Positions 11,482 to 21,948 of a stretch of 55,065 bases of DNA are shown here, piece after piece (the stretch's first letter is position 1; every line of letters begins with the position of its first letter). Source of the stretch: Acanthamoeba sp. SK_2022b (Eukaryota; Discosea; Longamoebia; Acanthamoebidae). A model generated the notes under the pieces. That model saw nothing but the letters and a program-made list of their open reading frames with translations, was not told the origin of the DNA and did not search any database. The position numbers and the translations under genes were made by a program. The stretch lies in NCBI GenBank assembly GCA_027943245.1, contig JANDJZ010000264.1:1-55065 (forward strand). Reading direction: 5' to 3'.

Positions 11482-11804
11482 GGCTGAGCTGGTGCCCGCC
11501 CGCAACGAGCCAGAGCTCTTTACTTTTGTGGTGAAGAAACCCGTTGCTCTGTCGGTGGTTTGGTTTTATGTAGACATACTCAATTTCTGTTGTGGTCTCT
11601 GGCGCGTTTGTCGCTGCTTGCTCCTCTCAGGGTCGCCCCGCTCTTGCCTCTCCCTTCATCTCGCCCCTCTGCGGTTTGACACCGGGACTGTTTCTTCTTT
11701 GCCCCCTCTCGCTCTTACTTCAACGACTGACACCGGTCGGCGCACTTCACCTCGCCGGCACCCACATTTCTCATTTTCCAATCCATTAATCGCCTCTCCG
11801 CAAA
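11482..11804. other. Intergenic region, MFS gene to ELO gene
   Basis: This interval holds the 3' UTR of the transporter and the upstream region of the elongase. It is pyrimidine-rich (CTCTC and TTCTT runs) close to the ATG at 11805. I see no exon, and no clear TATA or other named element. Confidence 0.5.
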
Positions 11805-12638
11805 ATGGAGTCTTTCTACGCTCTCCAGAACTACATCAACACTTTCTCCTTCCATGAGCTGGGTGCGGCCAACAGCTTCTACGTGCCCCTCACTGGCACG
11901 ATCATCTACCTCGCCGTAATCTTCGGGCTGCAGCAGGTCGTGCAGCGACCGATGAAGTTGACTCTCGCCACGGCCATCCATAATCTCTTCCTCTGCCTGC
12001 TCAGCTTGGCGATGGCTGTGGGCATCATCTACAATCTCATCCCCATTTACCAGTCCGGCGGCCTGCTCACGGCTTACTGCGGCAAGGCCGGACCGATCGA
12101 GCCTGGCAGCGTCGTTCACGATCGCGGAGCGATGAACTTCTGGTGCTGCGTCTTCTATTTCTCCAAGTACTACGAGATGCTGGACACCGTTCTCCTCGTC
12201 CTCAAGAAGCGACCGCTCACTCTCGTCCATGTCTACCACCACTTCATCGTGCCCTACCTCTTCTGGAGCTTCCTCCACACCGAGACCTCGGGTCAGTGGT
12301 CCCTCGCTGCCGCGAACAGCCTCGTGCATGTCTTCATGTACTACTACTACATGATCACCACCCTCGGCTACACCGTCTGGTGGAAGCAGTACCTCACCAT
12401 GATGCAGATCGTTCAGTTCTTCTTCGACCTTTTCGTCACCTGGCCGCACCTCCTCTTCCTCCGGGCCTTCGGCATCCACGAGTGCCGCGGTTCGATGAAC
12501 ACTGTCTACTTCGGCCAGACTGTCGGCATCTCCTTCGTTTACCTCTTCACCGAGTTCTACGTCAAGTCCTACGGCATCGCCGAAGCCGCCAAGATCAAGG
12601 CCGCCCACGAGGAAGCCAAGAAGAGGAAGGAGGCATGA
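11805..12638 (+). CDS. ELO family very-long-chain fatty acid elongase
   Basis: This is an uninterrupted frame of 277 residues, the usual length for the family and the only clearly intronless gene here. ELO enzymes condense malonyl-CoA with acyl-CoA in the ER membrane, the rate-limiting step of fatty-acid elongation. The diagnostic motifs are present: KYYEMLDTV (about 121-129), the histidine box HVYHH (142-146), NSLVHVFMYYYYMI, and a downstream TMMQIVQF. About seven hydrophobic segments are visible, and the basic C-terminus (EEAKKRKEA) could serve as an ER-retention tail. It is most like the animal/protist ELOVL group acting on long or polyunsaturated acyl chains, but substrate length cannot be read from sequence. 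The stop lies inside a (TGA) repeat. Confidence 0.95.
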   Translation: MESFYALQNYINTFSFHELGAANSFYVPLTGTIIYLAVIFGLQQVVQRPMKLTLATAIHNLFLCLLSLAMAVGIIYNLIPIYQSGGLLTAYCGKAGPIEPGSVVHDRGAMNFWCCVFYFSKYYEMLDTVLLVLKKRPLTLVHVYHHFIVPYLFWSFLHTETSGQWSLAAANSLVHVFMYYYYMITTLGYTVWWKQYLTMMQIVQFFFDLFVTWPHLLFLRAFGIHECRGSMNTVYFGQTVGISFVYLFTEFYVKSYGIAEAAKIKAAHEEAKKRKEA

Positions 12639-12653
12639 TGATGATGATGATGA
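12636..12653 (+). repeat. (TGA)6 tract overlapping the ELO stop codon
   Basis: The elongase ends GCA followed by six consecutive in-frame TGA triplets before ATC. The first is the stop codon, and the remaining five are redundant stops created by the trinucleotide repeat. Confidence 0.95.
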
Positions 12654-13173
12654 ATCGTCGCTACCGTGAAGCAAAGAGGGCGAGTGGAATCTTGATCGAT
12701 CCTGTGGTATTTATTTGTTATATTTTAGTTCCCCCCAATTGAAGCCCAAAGAGCAGATCATCTGTTGTCCATGTGGGTGCCTTTCCACGAGATGCAAGGC
12801 CAGAATCAAGATCAAAGAAAAAGCCGACTTTCTCTGAACCTTTAATGCGTGAGCGTGAGATTTCGATAGTGCAGGACCAACCTACAAGGAAATCATTTTC
12901 TCGTTCCCGAAGGATTGCACAGAGAGAAAGACCACCAGAGAGGCAAGGTTTGCAAGAGAAACCTGAGGAGAAGCAAAGCTTGGGGGGAGGTGTTGCGGGC
13001 AGAACATAGAGCATCGAATGCGACGCAAGCACTTTTGGGATCATCGCGTATCGTCAAAACGAAAATAGAAGGTGTGGGTGGAGAGCAACAATCGCTTGTT
13101 CATCTACACGCACCAGTAATACCCCGCGACAGCCAAAATTCTCCAAAACAGACCCAATCGTTCTAATCGGCCG
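12639..13173. other. Intergenic region, ELO gene to ANK-SAM kinase gene
   Basis: This holds the elongase 3' UTR, with an AT-rich stretch near 12706-12735, and the 5' flank of the kinase gene. I see no exon with recognisable similarity. The kinase start is uncertain, so part of this could be its 5' UTR. Confidence 0.45.
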
Positions 13174-16100
13174 ATGCATGCCGAGAAAAAGGCACTCCAT
13201 TCGCCCAGACGAGGATCACAAGATCGATACGCCGACAACGCGCCAGCCTCCACGACCGCCTCAAGAAAACTGCCCACGACCGCCTCAAGAAATGGCGAAA
13301 ATGGAAACCGAAGAAAGAAGGAGGTGCTGAATGAAGGCGAGCTCTCACCTCCGTTGAGGGCCGACGGCCAGACGGCACCCTCCGCGGCATCCCCTGATCG
13401 CACGGCTTCGCCATCACGTGGCAGGCGTAGGCGGCGAGCCCGACGGCAGACTCTGCCCGTGGCGGAGGGCGGCGGTTTAATCGAAGCGGCATCGATGGGC
13501 ATCGGGGCACCTGCACCATCTCCACATCCTCGAGCGAGCCATCCACACAGCCACGTTGCCGTCGCGCAGCAGGCTTCCTCCATAAGCCGCTCGCGCAGCC
13601 TTCCACTTGGAATAGCCGCTCATGCCGTCCCGCCCGAGCAGTCGGCCTTGTTGCTGGCGGCCAAGACCGGCCAGACCGCCCTACTCACCCGGCTTCTGGC
13701 CCAGGGCGAGGACGTCAACGTCCGCTCGTTTGGCAGCAATCCCCTTCACTGGGTACCCATTAGATTATTATTTTATTTTACCATAAATACAATAATCATA
13801 ATTTTTTAATTTTTAAAAACTTTGTTAATACCCACAAATAAAAACACATTGATTTTTTTAATTCTTAAATCCATTGTTGCTCTTGCCGTCTTGTTTGGAA
13901 TGCAGGCATCATACGAAGGCCACGCGGGCTGTGTGGGAGTGCTGCTCAAGGCCGATGGCATCGACATCAACTCCAAGGAGTCCGAACACAGGTGTGTTGG
14001 CCGGCCTTCTTGGCGACACTAGAAGTGAATGCAGAGGGAGCGGGCCAAGGCCCACATGGGTACTGCGTGGTGTCTTACATTCGCTCACCTCTCTCTGGCG
14101 CCAGGACCCCGCTCGCCCTAGCAGCGCGCAAGGGACACAAGGAGTGCCTCCAGCTGCTGCTGGCCGCCGGCGCCGATGTTGATACCAAGAACAAGTGGTA
14201 CGTCACCTGCTTTATTGCAATCTATGCCATCAGCTGTCGATTCAAACCTATCGTTGGCCTTCTTCCATTGGTGTGCAGGGAGGAGACTCCGCTGTCTAAA
14301 GCAGCGGCCTACAACCACATCGAGTGTGTGCGTCTCCTATTGGAGCACGGAGCCGACGCCAACTGCGTGGATCTCTGGCTGGAGACGCCTCTTTACAAGG
14401 CAACGGTCAAAGGGCACGTCGAGTGCATGCGCGCACTGCTCGAAGGTCCGCGGCGCCCATCACCATCTCGTCCTCGAGGACCTTATCCTCATCGGCCCTC
14501 TTCTCACGTTATCATGTTATGTCCCTTCAAGGCGGCGCTGATGTAAATAAGGCGAACGAGCTGTGCCTCACGCCGCTGCACGCCGCCGTCATGGGCGGTT
14601 GGTTGGAGTGCGTCGAGCTCCTTCTCGAACACGGAGCCGATCCCGAGGCCATGGACGGCGAGGGCAGGTACCGTTTTCCCTCTCTATCTTCCTCCCTCTC
14701 CACACGTCACAAGCTTGTAGCGTTGGGTTCGTTACGCTATTGAATATTCATTAAATCGCTGATTGGCTACTGCAGGACGCCTGGCCACATCGCGAAGGAG
14801 TACAGCTTCGACGACCTCGCCGACATTTTGAACAAGGCGGTGAGGGAGAAGAGGCTCGAGGAGCTTGAAGCCAAAGGCGTCAACAGCTGGACGTCGAAAG
14901 AGGTCGGCGAGTGGATTGAATCCGTGGGCTATCCCCAATACAGTACTACCTCCCCACCCTCCATCATCGAGCGTCGATTCGGCTCAAGCCCTCCCCTCCT
15001 AACGCGCTCGTCGGAACGGCTGCAGAAATCAATTTTACGAAGAACCACATCACGGGCAGCGTATTGCTGCAGAAGCTGGACATGGAAGTGCTCAAGAAGG
15101 AGCTGGGCATCACCTCCTACGGAGCGCGTGCCGAGATTCTCGACCGCATCGCTTCCATCCCGTACCAGCGCCGCGCGCGTGCGCTTCGGCCCTCCAGCGG
15201 CATTCACAGTACGTGTGCGCCATCGCAGAGCAGTGGCTGGGGCATCCTTTGCTGCTTCGCTCGACGTTGCGGATCGGGTCTGACCTGGTCCATGGCGCGC
15301 TTCTCTCCCTCTCCCTCTCTCGTTCTTGTCGACAGATATTGGGGACAAGATCGTCACGATAGACCACTCGGAGCTGGTTTTGTTCGAGACCATCGGCAAG
15401 GGTACGCACGAATCATCTCCGCTCATCGACACCTGCGCCGCGAAGAGAGGAGAGAGTGGTTCTTGTTCCTCATATGGGCAACGTGGTTATATGCAGGCTA
15501 TTTTGGGGAGGTGAAGCGAGCAGTGTGGAACGGAACGGAGGTTGCGGTGAAGATCATCTACAGGAACACCTACAAGGGGGATTTCTCAATGTTCGAAAAG
15601 GAGGTCATCATCCTCAGGTACATCCCCAGCCGCCCACCCCTTCGTCATACTGTGCCGGGCTTACCCAAAGCGGCGTCTCTCCGTGATAACAGCCACGTGC
15701 GACATCCGAACGTGTTGATGATCCTGGCCGTCACACGAACGCCCGAAGGCAACGCAATCATCACAGAATATATGAGCGGAGGGTACCTCGGCCTTCTCCT
15801 TTCGCCGCTTATGTTTTTTCCTCGCCTCCTCCTTTCGCCGCTTATGTTTTTTTTAAAAGAAGAAAAGCAAAACATTATTTATTTACCCTTTCCTATGAAA
15901 ACCACAGGTCGCTTCATCAGCTGGTGCGCGACTGTTTCTTCACGCTCGAAACGCAGCCGGGACTGCGACACAAGATCGTGTCGGGTAATGCTCTTCAGCG
16001 CCTCCCTAAGTTTTTGGGCGACGTCATGACTGACAGCTCGTGGTTGACTCGTTGATGCGTATAGACATCTGCAAGGGCATGGCGTACCTGCACGCCAACA

Positions 16101-17114
16101 AGCCCAAGCCGCTGCTGCACCGGGTACGTTTTTTTCTTATAATTACTTGATTGCTAATATATTTGAACACGTGCGCGTGTGGGTGACTGGGTTGCTGACC
16201 GGTTGTCGTCGTCGGTGCAGGATCTGACGAGTCACAACATATTGTTGGACCGCAACCTCATCACCAAGGTGGCCGACTTTGGTCTGTCCCACGTCAAGCA
16301 GCAAGGCGCAAGCAACAAGACCTATGGCATCGGCCAGATACCCTGGATGGCTCCCGAAGGTTCGTGGCTCGCACAGCAGCACCGTGACCCATCGCCTCCC
16401 CTCCTTTTCAGTGCGAACATTGGCCGACCTTTCGTCGTCGTGGTTGCGTGGTTTGTCAACAGTCCTGGAGGGAGAGATTTACACGGAGAAGGCCGACGTG
16501 TACTCGTTCGGGTGCATCCTGTATGAGCTGTGGACCGGCAAGGAGCCCCACGCGAGCATCATCGACCCGATCGTGTTTGGGGAAGCCGTCAAGAAGGGCT
16601 ACCGCCCCGACGTTCCCGCGTGCGTGCCCCCGGGCTGGCGCGACCTCATAGGCTCGTGTCTCCGCCAGGACCCCGCGCTTCGGCCCCACTTCAAGGACAT
16701 CCTCCAGTTGCTCGACGGCCTTCACGGTACCGCGCCACCTTGACCTGACCATCTGGCCAGTGTTGTCGTCGATTCATAAACTCACCACTCGCGGGTGGGT
16801 GGACGACGGCAGACGATGGAGGCGAAGCAGCCGCGGCCTCGGACCCCTTCGGTAGCCTCGGATCGGGGCAGTCGGCCACTGTCACGGTCATGGGCTGGAG
16901 CGGAGCCACCCACGGCATCGCAGGAGGAGCAGGCGTCGACTTCAGTCCGTGCTACATCGACGAGGCCGAACATCTCAGCTCGGGCGGCGCCGAGAGCTTC
17001 AGCGGCGGCAGCATCTCGAACGCGACCACGGGCATGGTGTCCACCATGGTAACCATGATGAGCGGCGCCTCCATAGGGGAACACACGTCGTCGGGCTATA
17101 TCGGTGACGACTAG
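13174..17114 (+). CDS. Ankyrin-repeat, SAM and TKL protein kinase
   Basis: Fifteen exons join in phase to 842 residues: 13174-13752, 13906-13991, 14105-14197, 14279-14445, 14532-14667, 14776-14942, 15026-15208, 15336-15401, 15497-15617, 15693-15782, 15908-15984, 16065-16123, 16221-16359, 16463-16726 and 16813-17114. A basic, Ser-rich N-terminus leads into about six ankyrin repeats (155-375; for example TPLALAARKGHKECLQLLLA). A SAM domain follows (about 385-470; SWTSKEVGEWIESVG ... LGITSYGARAEIL). The kinase domain (484-742) is complete: GKGYFGEV, AVK (about K511), HRDLTSHN with catalytic D609, DFG at 627-629 and MAPE. The HRDLTS form and overall pattern place it in the tyrosine-kinase-like (TKL) group, so Ser/Thr or dual specificity is possible. 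The Gly/Ser-rich tail has no domain. The start codon is provisional, since a later ATG at 13494 would also keep all domains. Confidence 0.88.
15794..15853. repeat. Short direct repeat inside a kinase-gene intron
   Basis: The segment CTTTCGCCGCTTATGTTTTT occurs twice about 33 bp apart within the intron between 15783 and 15907. It is probably a local slippage duplication. Confidence 0.8.
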
Positions 17115-17683
17115 TTGTGGAGCTGGACGGTCCGCGAAGCACACCAAACCCCACTGCGTTTTATGTGGTGAAGCACATACGCACAAGAGCAGAATTATAA
17201 TCCAAGCGCGTACGTGTACGTGGCACAATAAATCGCTCTTTCTCCACTACTGTACACATTGGCCATAGAAAGGCTCATTCCACCCCTCCAGCGATAGAAT
17301 CGATGCGGGGAGAAATCAAGGTTTGGGAGCTGGCATGCAACAGACCAACGATTGACGAATCTTGAAACCTGCCACACTCACCTTCAAAACAAGAACATTT
17401 TTTGATGACTGTGGAGTGTGGATTGTTCTGGTGGTATACGTTGTACCGAAATACAGTTGTGGTGGTGGACACTCATTCAAAGTTCTAGTCAAGTGAAGGC
17501 AAACACATGTGGTGCCAATTGCTATGAGCAAGGTGGGCAGGTTCTATGCTCCTGGGTTGCTGAACATGTGGTGCCAATTGCTATGAGCAAGGTGGGCAGG
17601 TTCTATGCTCCTGGGTTGCAAAACAGCAGATACCCCAAACTATGGGAGGTTTTATGAAGTAACAATAATAATAAAAAAGCCAG
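17115..17683. other. Intergenic region, between the two TKL kinase genes
   Basis: No exon-like sequence is visible here. The region is AT-richer than the flanking genes and contains a 59-bp tandem duplication at 17505-17619 (listed separately). It should hold the 3' UTR of the ANK-SAM kinase and the promoter of the LRR kinase. Confidence 0.5.
17505..17619. repeat. 59-bp tandem duplication
   Basis: Two nearly identical copies (17505-17563 and 17564-17619) both start ACATGTGGTGCCAATTGCTA and end at CCTGGGTTGC. They lie about 65 bp upstream of the LRR kinase ATG, so they fall in its proximal promoter or 5' UTR. Confidence 0.93.
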
Positions 17684-20600
17684 ATGGAAGAAGAGGTAAC
17701 AGCGGCAACGCCAAGGCGTCCGCCGTGCGTGATTCTTATGCCCAACTGTGCTTCTGGACAACAGAAGGAGGCCAAGGTGTTCCCCTTGGCCAAGGCCCTG
17801 ACGTTCGAGCGCCTGCTGGCCGAATCCTCAAATCGATTTGGGCGCGAGATCACGCGCATCTTTGTCGTTTTGTCGGACCCCCAGGTCGGCAACGAGGGCG
17901 CCGTCACCGAACTCAACAGCACCAACTACGCCGACCTCTGCAGTCGCCTGCCGCAGCGCTCCGTGCTCTACGTGTCGACTGGTGAAGCCTTCAACGTGCG
18001 TTCCACTCTCCCCTCCCTGCGGCGTGGCGCTCCCTTCTATTGAACGCGGTTGGGCCTCTCCCACACTACTCCTATTGCAGACTGGTGAAGCAACCGCGCC
18101 GCCGCCTAACGGGCAGTCGTCGCCTCAGACGGCCACCCAAGAGGCGACCCAAGAGATGGACGTGATCGCAGAGGTTGCCACTGGCGACGACCAACTCATG
18201 GCACGCGCCACAGATGTAAAGGAGCAGAAGGAAGAGAGAGAAGAGGAAGCGTCTGGCGGGGTGATGGCGCGGAAGAACAAACGAATCGAGTCGTCATCGC
18301 CGACGGTGGTGCTGGTGAAGGCGAAGAAGCAGCCAAACTCGAGGGATCGCGAGATCGAGCAGCAGCAGAAGCGGGCGAGCCGGGACTTCCGGGACGACGA
18401 ATTCCTGGCCCAGCTCCGCCGGGTGCGGCTGTCCGCGCCTCAGGTCAAGACCGTCAACTGGAGCCACATGGCCATGTCCACGTACGCACACACGCACATA
18501 CGAACGCACGCACGCACGCACGCATATACGCGCACACACGCACGCACATACGCACACATGCACTCAGTGTGTGGCATTCAGGATGCCAGATTGGCACCAG
18601 AACTGGACGGCCATCGAGGAGGTGCAGATGCATCACAACAACTTTACCTCGTTCCCCATGAAGATCGTCGACGAGCCCAACTTCCGCAACATCAAGACCC
18701 TCAACCTGTCCTACAACCGCATCCCGTGCCTGCCCGACGCGTTCCTGCAGCTTCGGAGCCTCACCTCGCTCAACATGACGTGCAACAAGCTCACGTCGTG
18801 CTACCCGGCCCTGCTTCTGCCATCGCTGACCGAGCTGGACCTGTCCGAGAACTGCCTCAGCGTCATCGCGCGCCGCGATATCCTGCTCGAGGACGCCGAG
18901 GCCGACGGCGGTGACGAGCGCGCGCGTTCGCCGCGAGTCGGGGCGCAGGCGCTTACGTCGCTGTCGCTCAACCTCAACCTGCTCGAGTCGCTCCCGGTCG
19001 AGATGGAGCACCTGACCTCCCTGCGCTACCTCTACGTCAAGGACAACCCCTTCAAGCCGCCGCTCCACAAACTCAACAACGCGGGCAACCAGGCCATCAT
19101 GCTCCACTTCCTAGCCGACCTACTTAGCGGTGAGTGACACGCACACACGCACACACGAACACACGCACCCATGCACGTACACACGCACACACCCATGCAC
19201 GCACGCACGCACACACCCGCACACGCGCGCGCGCACACACACACCCATGCACCCCCGCACACGCACGCACGCACACCCATGCACGCACGCGCACGCACGC
19301 ACGCACACACACGTGTGTGTCGGTAATTACTGACGTGCGAGGGAGGCTCCGAACAGAGTCGCCCGGGTCGCCGTCGACCAACCGAAACCGAACGCTGTCG
19401 GGCAGCTTCAGCGCTCGAGAGGCCATCGCCGCAGGCGGTCTCGCCATCATTCCGATCGAAGAGCTCGCATTGGGTAAGAGCCACAGTCCTACGCCCCCCC
19501 CCCCACCCGCCCGTACGCCACGGCCACGCACACACGTCTCACGCTGCCACGAACTCCAGATGTGTCGGCGTCGCCGTTGGGCCGGGGGGCGCACGGAGTG
19601 GTCTGGCGCGGCACCTACCAGGGCCAAACCGTGGCCGTGAAGAACGTCAGTTCGATCGCCAAGTTTTGTCAGGAGGTCGGCATCCTCAGGTAGGCAGCGC
19701 GTGTGCGCGTCGTTGCCGTTGTCGTTGCTGCTGCTGTTGTTTGGTTATGTCTCAACGCATGAGACCGACCCCAGTTCACTCAAGCTCAAGTATTGCATCA
19801 AGTACTACGGCGTCTGCGTGGTCTCGGGCATCACGCTCGTGGTCATGGTGTGCCTCCCCCCCTCTATCCTCCCTACGGCAACTCCCTCTCCCCTCCGCCT
19901 GCTCTCATACGCACGCGTTTGGTGAGGTAAGGAGCACGCGCCCATGGGTGACCTGGGCAAGGTGCTCAAGGCTCTGCGCCACAGGATGAGCCTCAACGAA
20001 AAGGTGCGCATCGCGCTCAAGGTGGCCAAGGGCATGGAGGAGCTCCACCGCGCAGGCATCCTGCACTGCGACCTCAAAAGCAACAACATTCTCGTACGCA
20101 TACATCAAACCAAACGCGCACTCGGCCGTCCCACACACGCACACGCACACACACACACGCACGCACACGCACATGCACGCACGCACGTACGCAACACGCG
20201 CGCACTCGAGCTCAGTTGGCGTCCAGGTGTTCGAGACTGATCCGTGGAAGATCAAGCTGAACGACTTTGGCCTGAGCACGCAGTACAAGGTCAACCACTG
20301 CGCCAAGGCTCCCTCGAGCGACGCCACCATGTACGCTCAGCCACGACGCGCGCGCGACGCCCCTTTGGCTCTTGGTCTCACGTGCGCGAGGCGTCAGGTA
20401 TTTCCCATGCACCGCGCCCGAAGGTGAGGACTCGTCCCCACTCGCCCAGTCACTGCTCTGTATCCCAACGCGCTCCGGTTGTGGTGGGCCGTGGTGGGTG
20501 GGCAACAGTGTTGGAGAATCAGCCGTTCAGCATGAAGTCGGACGTGTACAGCTACGCGATGTTCCTCTACGAGCTCTTCACCGGCCGCAAGCCCTTCAAG

Positions 20601-21569
20601 GGCCTCAGCGTCGACGAGATCGTGAGGCTGGTGACCAAGGGCAGCCGGCCGCCGCTCCTCCACCTCGACCAGTCACAGCACTCAACGCCTCGCGTACGCT
20701 GCCCACCTCGCATCTTCCCTGCTCTCTGCGCGCGCGCGCACTCTCTCTCTCTCTCTCTCTCTGCTCGTCAAACCAACCAAGGCTGTCACGTGTCAGCAGT
20801 CGGCGGCGGTCATCACTTCATCCTGCGATCCACCAGAGCTTCTACCACCATCGGCGTCATCATCGGAGGCCGAACAGGAGCAGCCTCACCCCGCGCTCCC
20901 TCTACTCCCCGTTCCCTCGTCGTCATCGTCGTCAGCGTTATCGCCGTCGACGGGGAGAAGGAGCTGCTCGCCGGTATCGTCGTCGGGGTCGACGGGGCGC
21001 GTGCTTCACCCGGACGAGGTCAGGGAGACGCTGCTGCGTGCGCGCAAGATGGCGCGCAGGAAAAAGAACTTTGTGACCACGCACGAGATCGATGGCCTCC
21101 TCTCCATTCTCGACGACCTCACCCAGCAACGATCCCCGTCTCCCTCTGCCCCATCTTCATCCTCCTCCTCATCTTCCTCTTCTTCGTTCTCGCCCATCGC
21201 CGAGACCGTTCTCGAGAAGATGATGGAGCGGGCCCTGATCCAGCTCAACTCCGACTCCCACTTTCCACGCTCGCCCGACCACGTACGCCTCGCGCGCGTG
21301 TGCGTGTGTGAGTGGTTGCTCACTGGCGGAGGGGGGGGGGCGAGCAGCAGGCGGCCGGGAGTGATGAGGGCGAGCAGCAGCAGCAACAGCGGCAGGAAGA
21401 GGAGGCGGAGGGAGGGCACGCGTCGGAGCCACAGTCGCCCGACGAGAGCGAAGAGGGCAAGGTCAGGCGGAAGACCCTCCGCCAGATTCGACGCCTCATC
21501 GAGCAGTGCTGGAGCGGCCGACCACACCAACGGTACTCGTGGACACGCACGGCATACGACGCGCGCATG

Positions 21570-21601
<32 letters not shown>

Positions 21602-21867
21602 ACATCGATCTTACTCGCCTCTACCACATACACGGTGCGACAACAAGGCCGTCGTTCTCGGAGATCGTGTACAAGGTGTCCAAGATCTACTGGAAGGGCA
21701 GCAAGGGGCCGAGGTCGCGCACCGGCTGGATCTCGGGCAAGGAGCGGCTCACCTTTGGCCTCCTCTGCAAGAAGGCCAGCCTCGCCGCCTACCACCAGGC
21801 CCTCGCCCGCAACGACAGCCATAGCGACCACGACAATCCCAACGCCAACGCGCAGAACAAGAACTGA
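17684..21867 (+). CDS. Leucine-rich-repeat TKL protein kinase with a C-lobe insertion
   Basis: Thirteen exons join in phase to 988 residues: 17684-17995, 18081-18481, 18582-19129, 19342-19473, 19560-19689, 19775-19847, 19932-20093, 20227-20330, 20398-20423, 20509-20693, 20797-21282, 21345-21532 and 21648-21867. The N-terminal region is charged. An LRR array follows (about 240-420; IKTLNLSYNRIPCLPDAF, LTELDLSENCLSVI). The kinase starts near 470 with GRGAHGVVWRG, AVK, then HCDLKSNN (catalytic D579; Cys replaces the usual Arg, so non-RD), DFG at 599-601 and TAPE. After SDVYSYAMFLYELFTGRKPF the domain is interrupted by about 200 residues rich in Ser, Gln, Glu and Pro. It then resumes with RRLIEQCWSGRPHQRPSF, the subdomain XI signature. 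Several introns carry CA or ACGC repeats. An LRR sensor joined to a TKL kinase is common in amoebozoans; the ligand is unknown. Confidence 0.87.
18486..18562. repeat. Intronic ACGC/CACA simple repeat
   Basis: This mixed CACG/ACGCAC tract fills the intron between exons 2 and 3 of the LRR kinase gene, with the CA-rich strand on the sense side. Confidence 0.9.
19137..19320. repeat. Intronic CACACG/ACGC simple repeat
   Basis: An extended imperfect CA/CG repeat, with alternating purine-pyrimidine runs, occupies most of the intron between exons 3 and 4 of the LRR kinase gene. Such runs could adopt Z-DNA. The His-Thr open frames here are artefacts. Confidence 0.9.
20132..20190. repeat. Intronic (CACG/CA)n repeat
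   Basis: This imperfect CA-rich repeat lies in the intron between exons 7 and 8 of the LRR kinase gene. Confidence 0.85.
20744..20763. repeat. Intronic (CT)n microsatellite
   Basis: A CT dinucleotide run sits in the polypyrimidine part of the intron before exon 11 of the LRR kinase gene. Confidence 0.85.
21570..21605. repeat. Intronic (CA)n microsatellite
   Basis: A CA run in the last intron of the LRR kinase gene, sense strand CA. Confidence 0.9.
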
Positions 21868-21948
21868 AGCCGGGGGAGGCCACGGCGCTGCTTGGACTTG
21901 AACGATACTCGCATCGTGTTGTGTTGTGTGTAGATTGGGGGGGGGGTA

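Noticed and set aside
11715..12674. 319-codon minus-strand frame opposite the ELO gene
   Set aside because: The plus-strand elongase has all catalytic motifs; the opposite frame is a shadow caused by GC-rich third positions.
17505..17619. CRISPR-like array
   Set aside because: Only two directly abutting copies with no spacers, in a eukaryotic genome.
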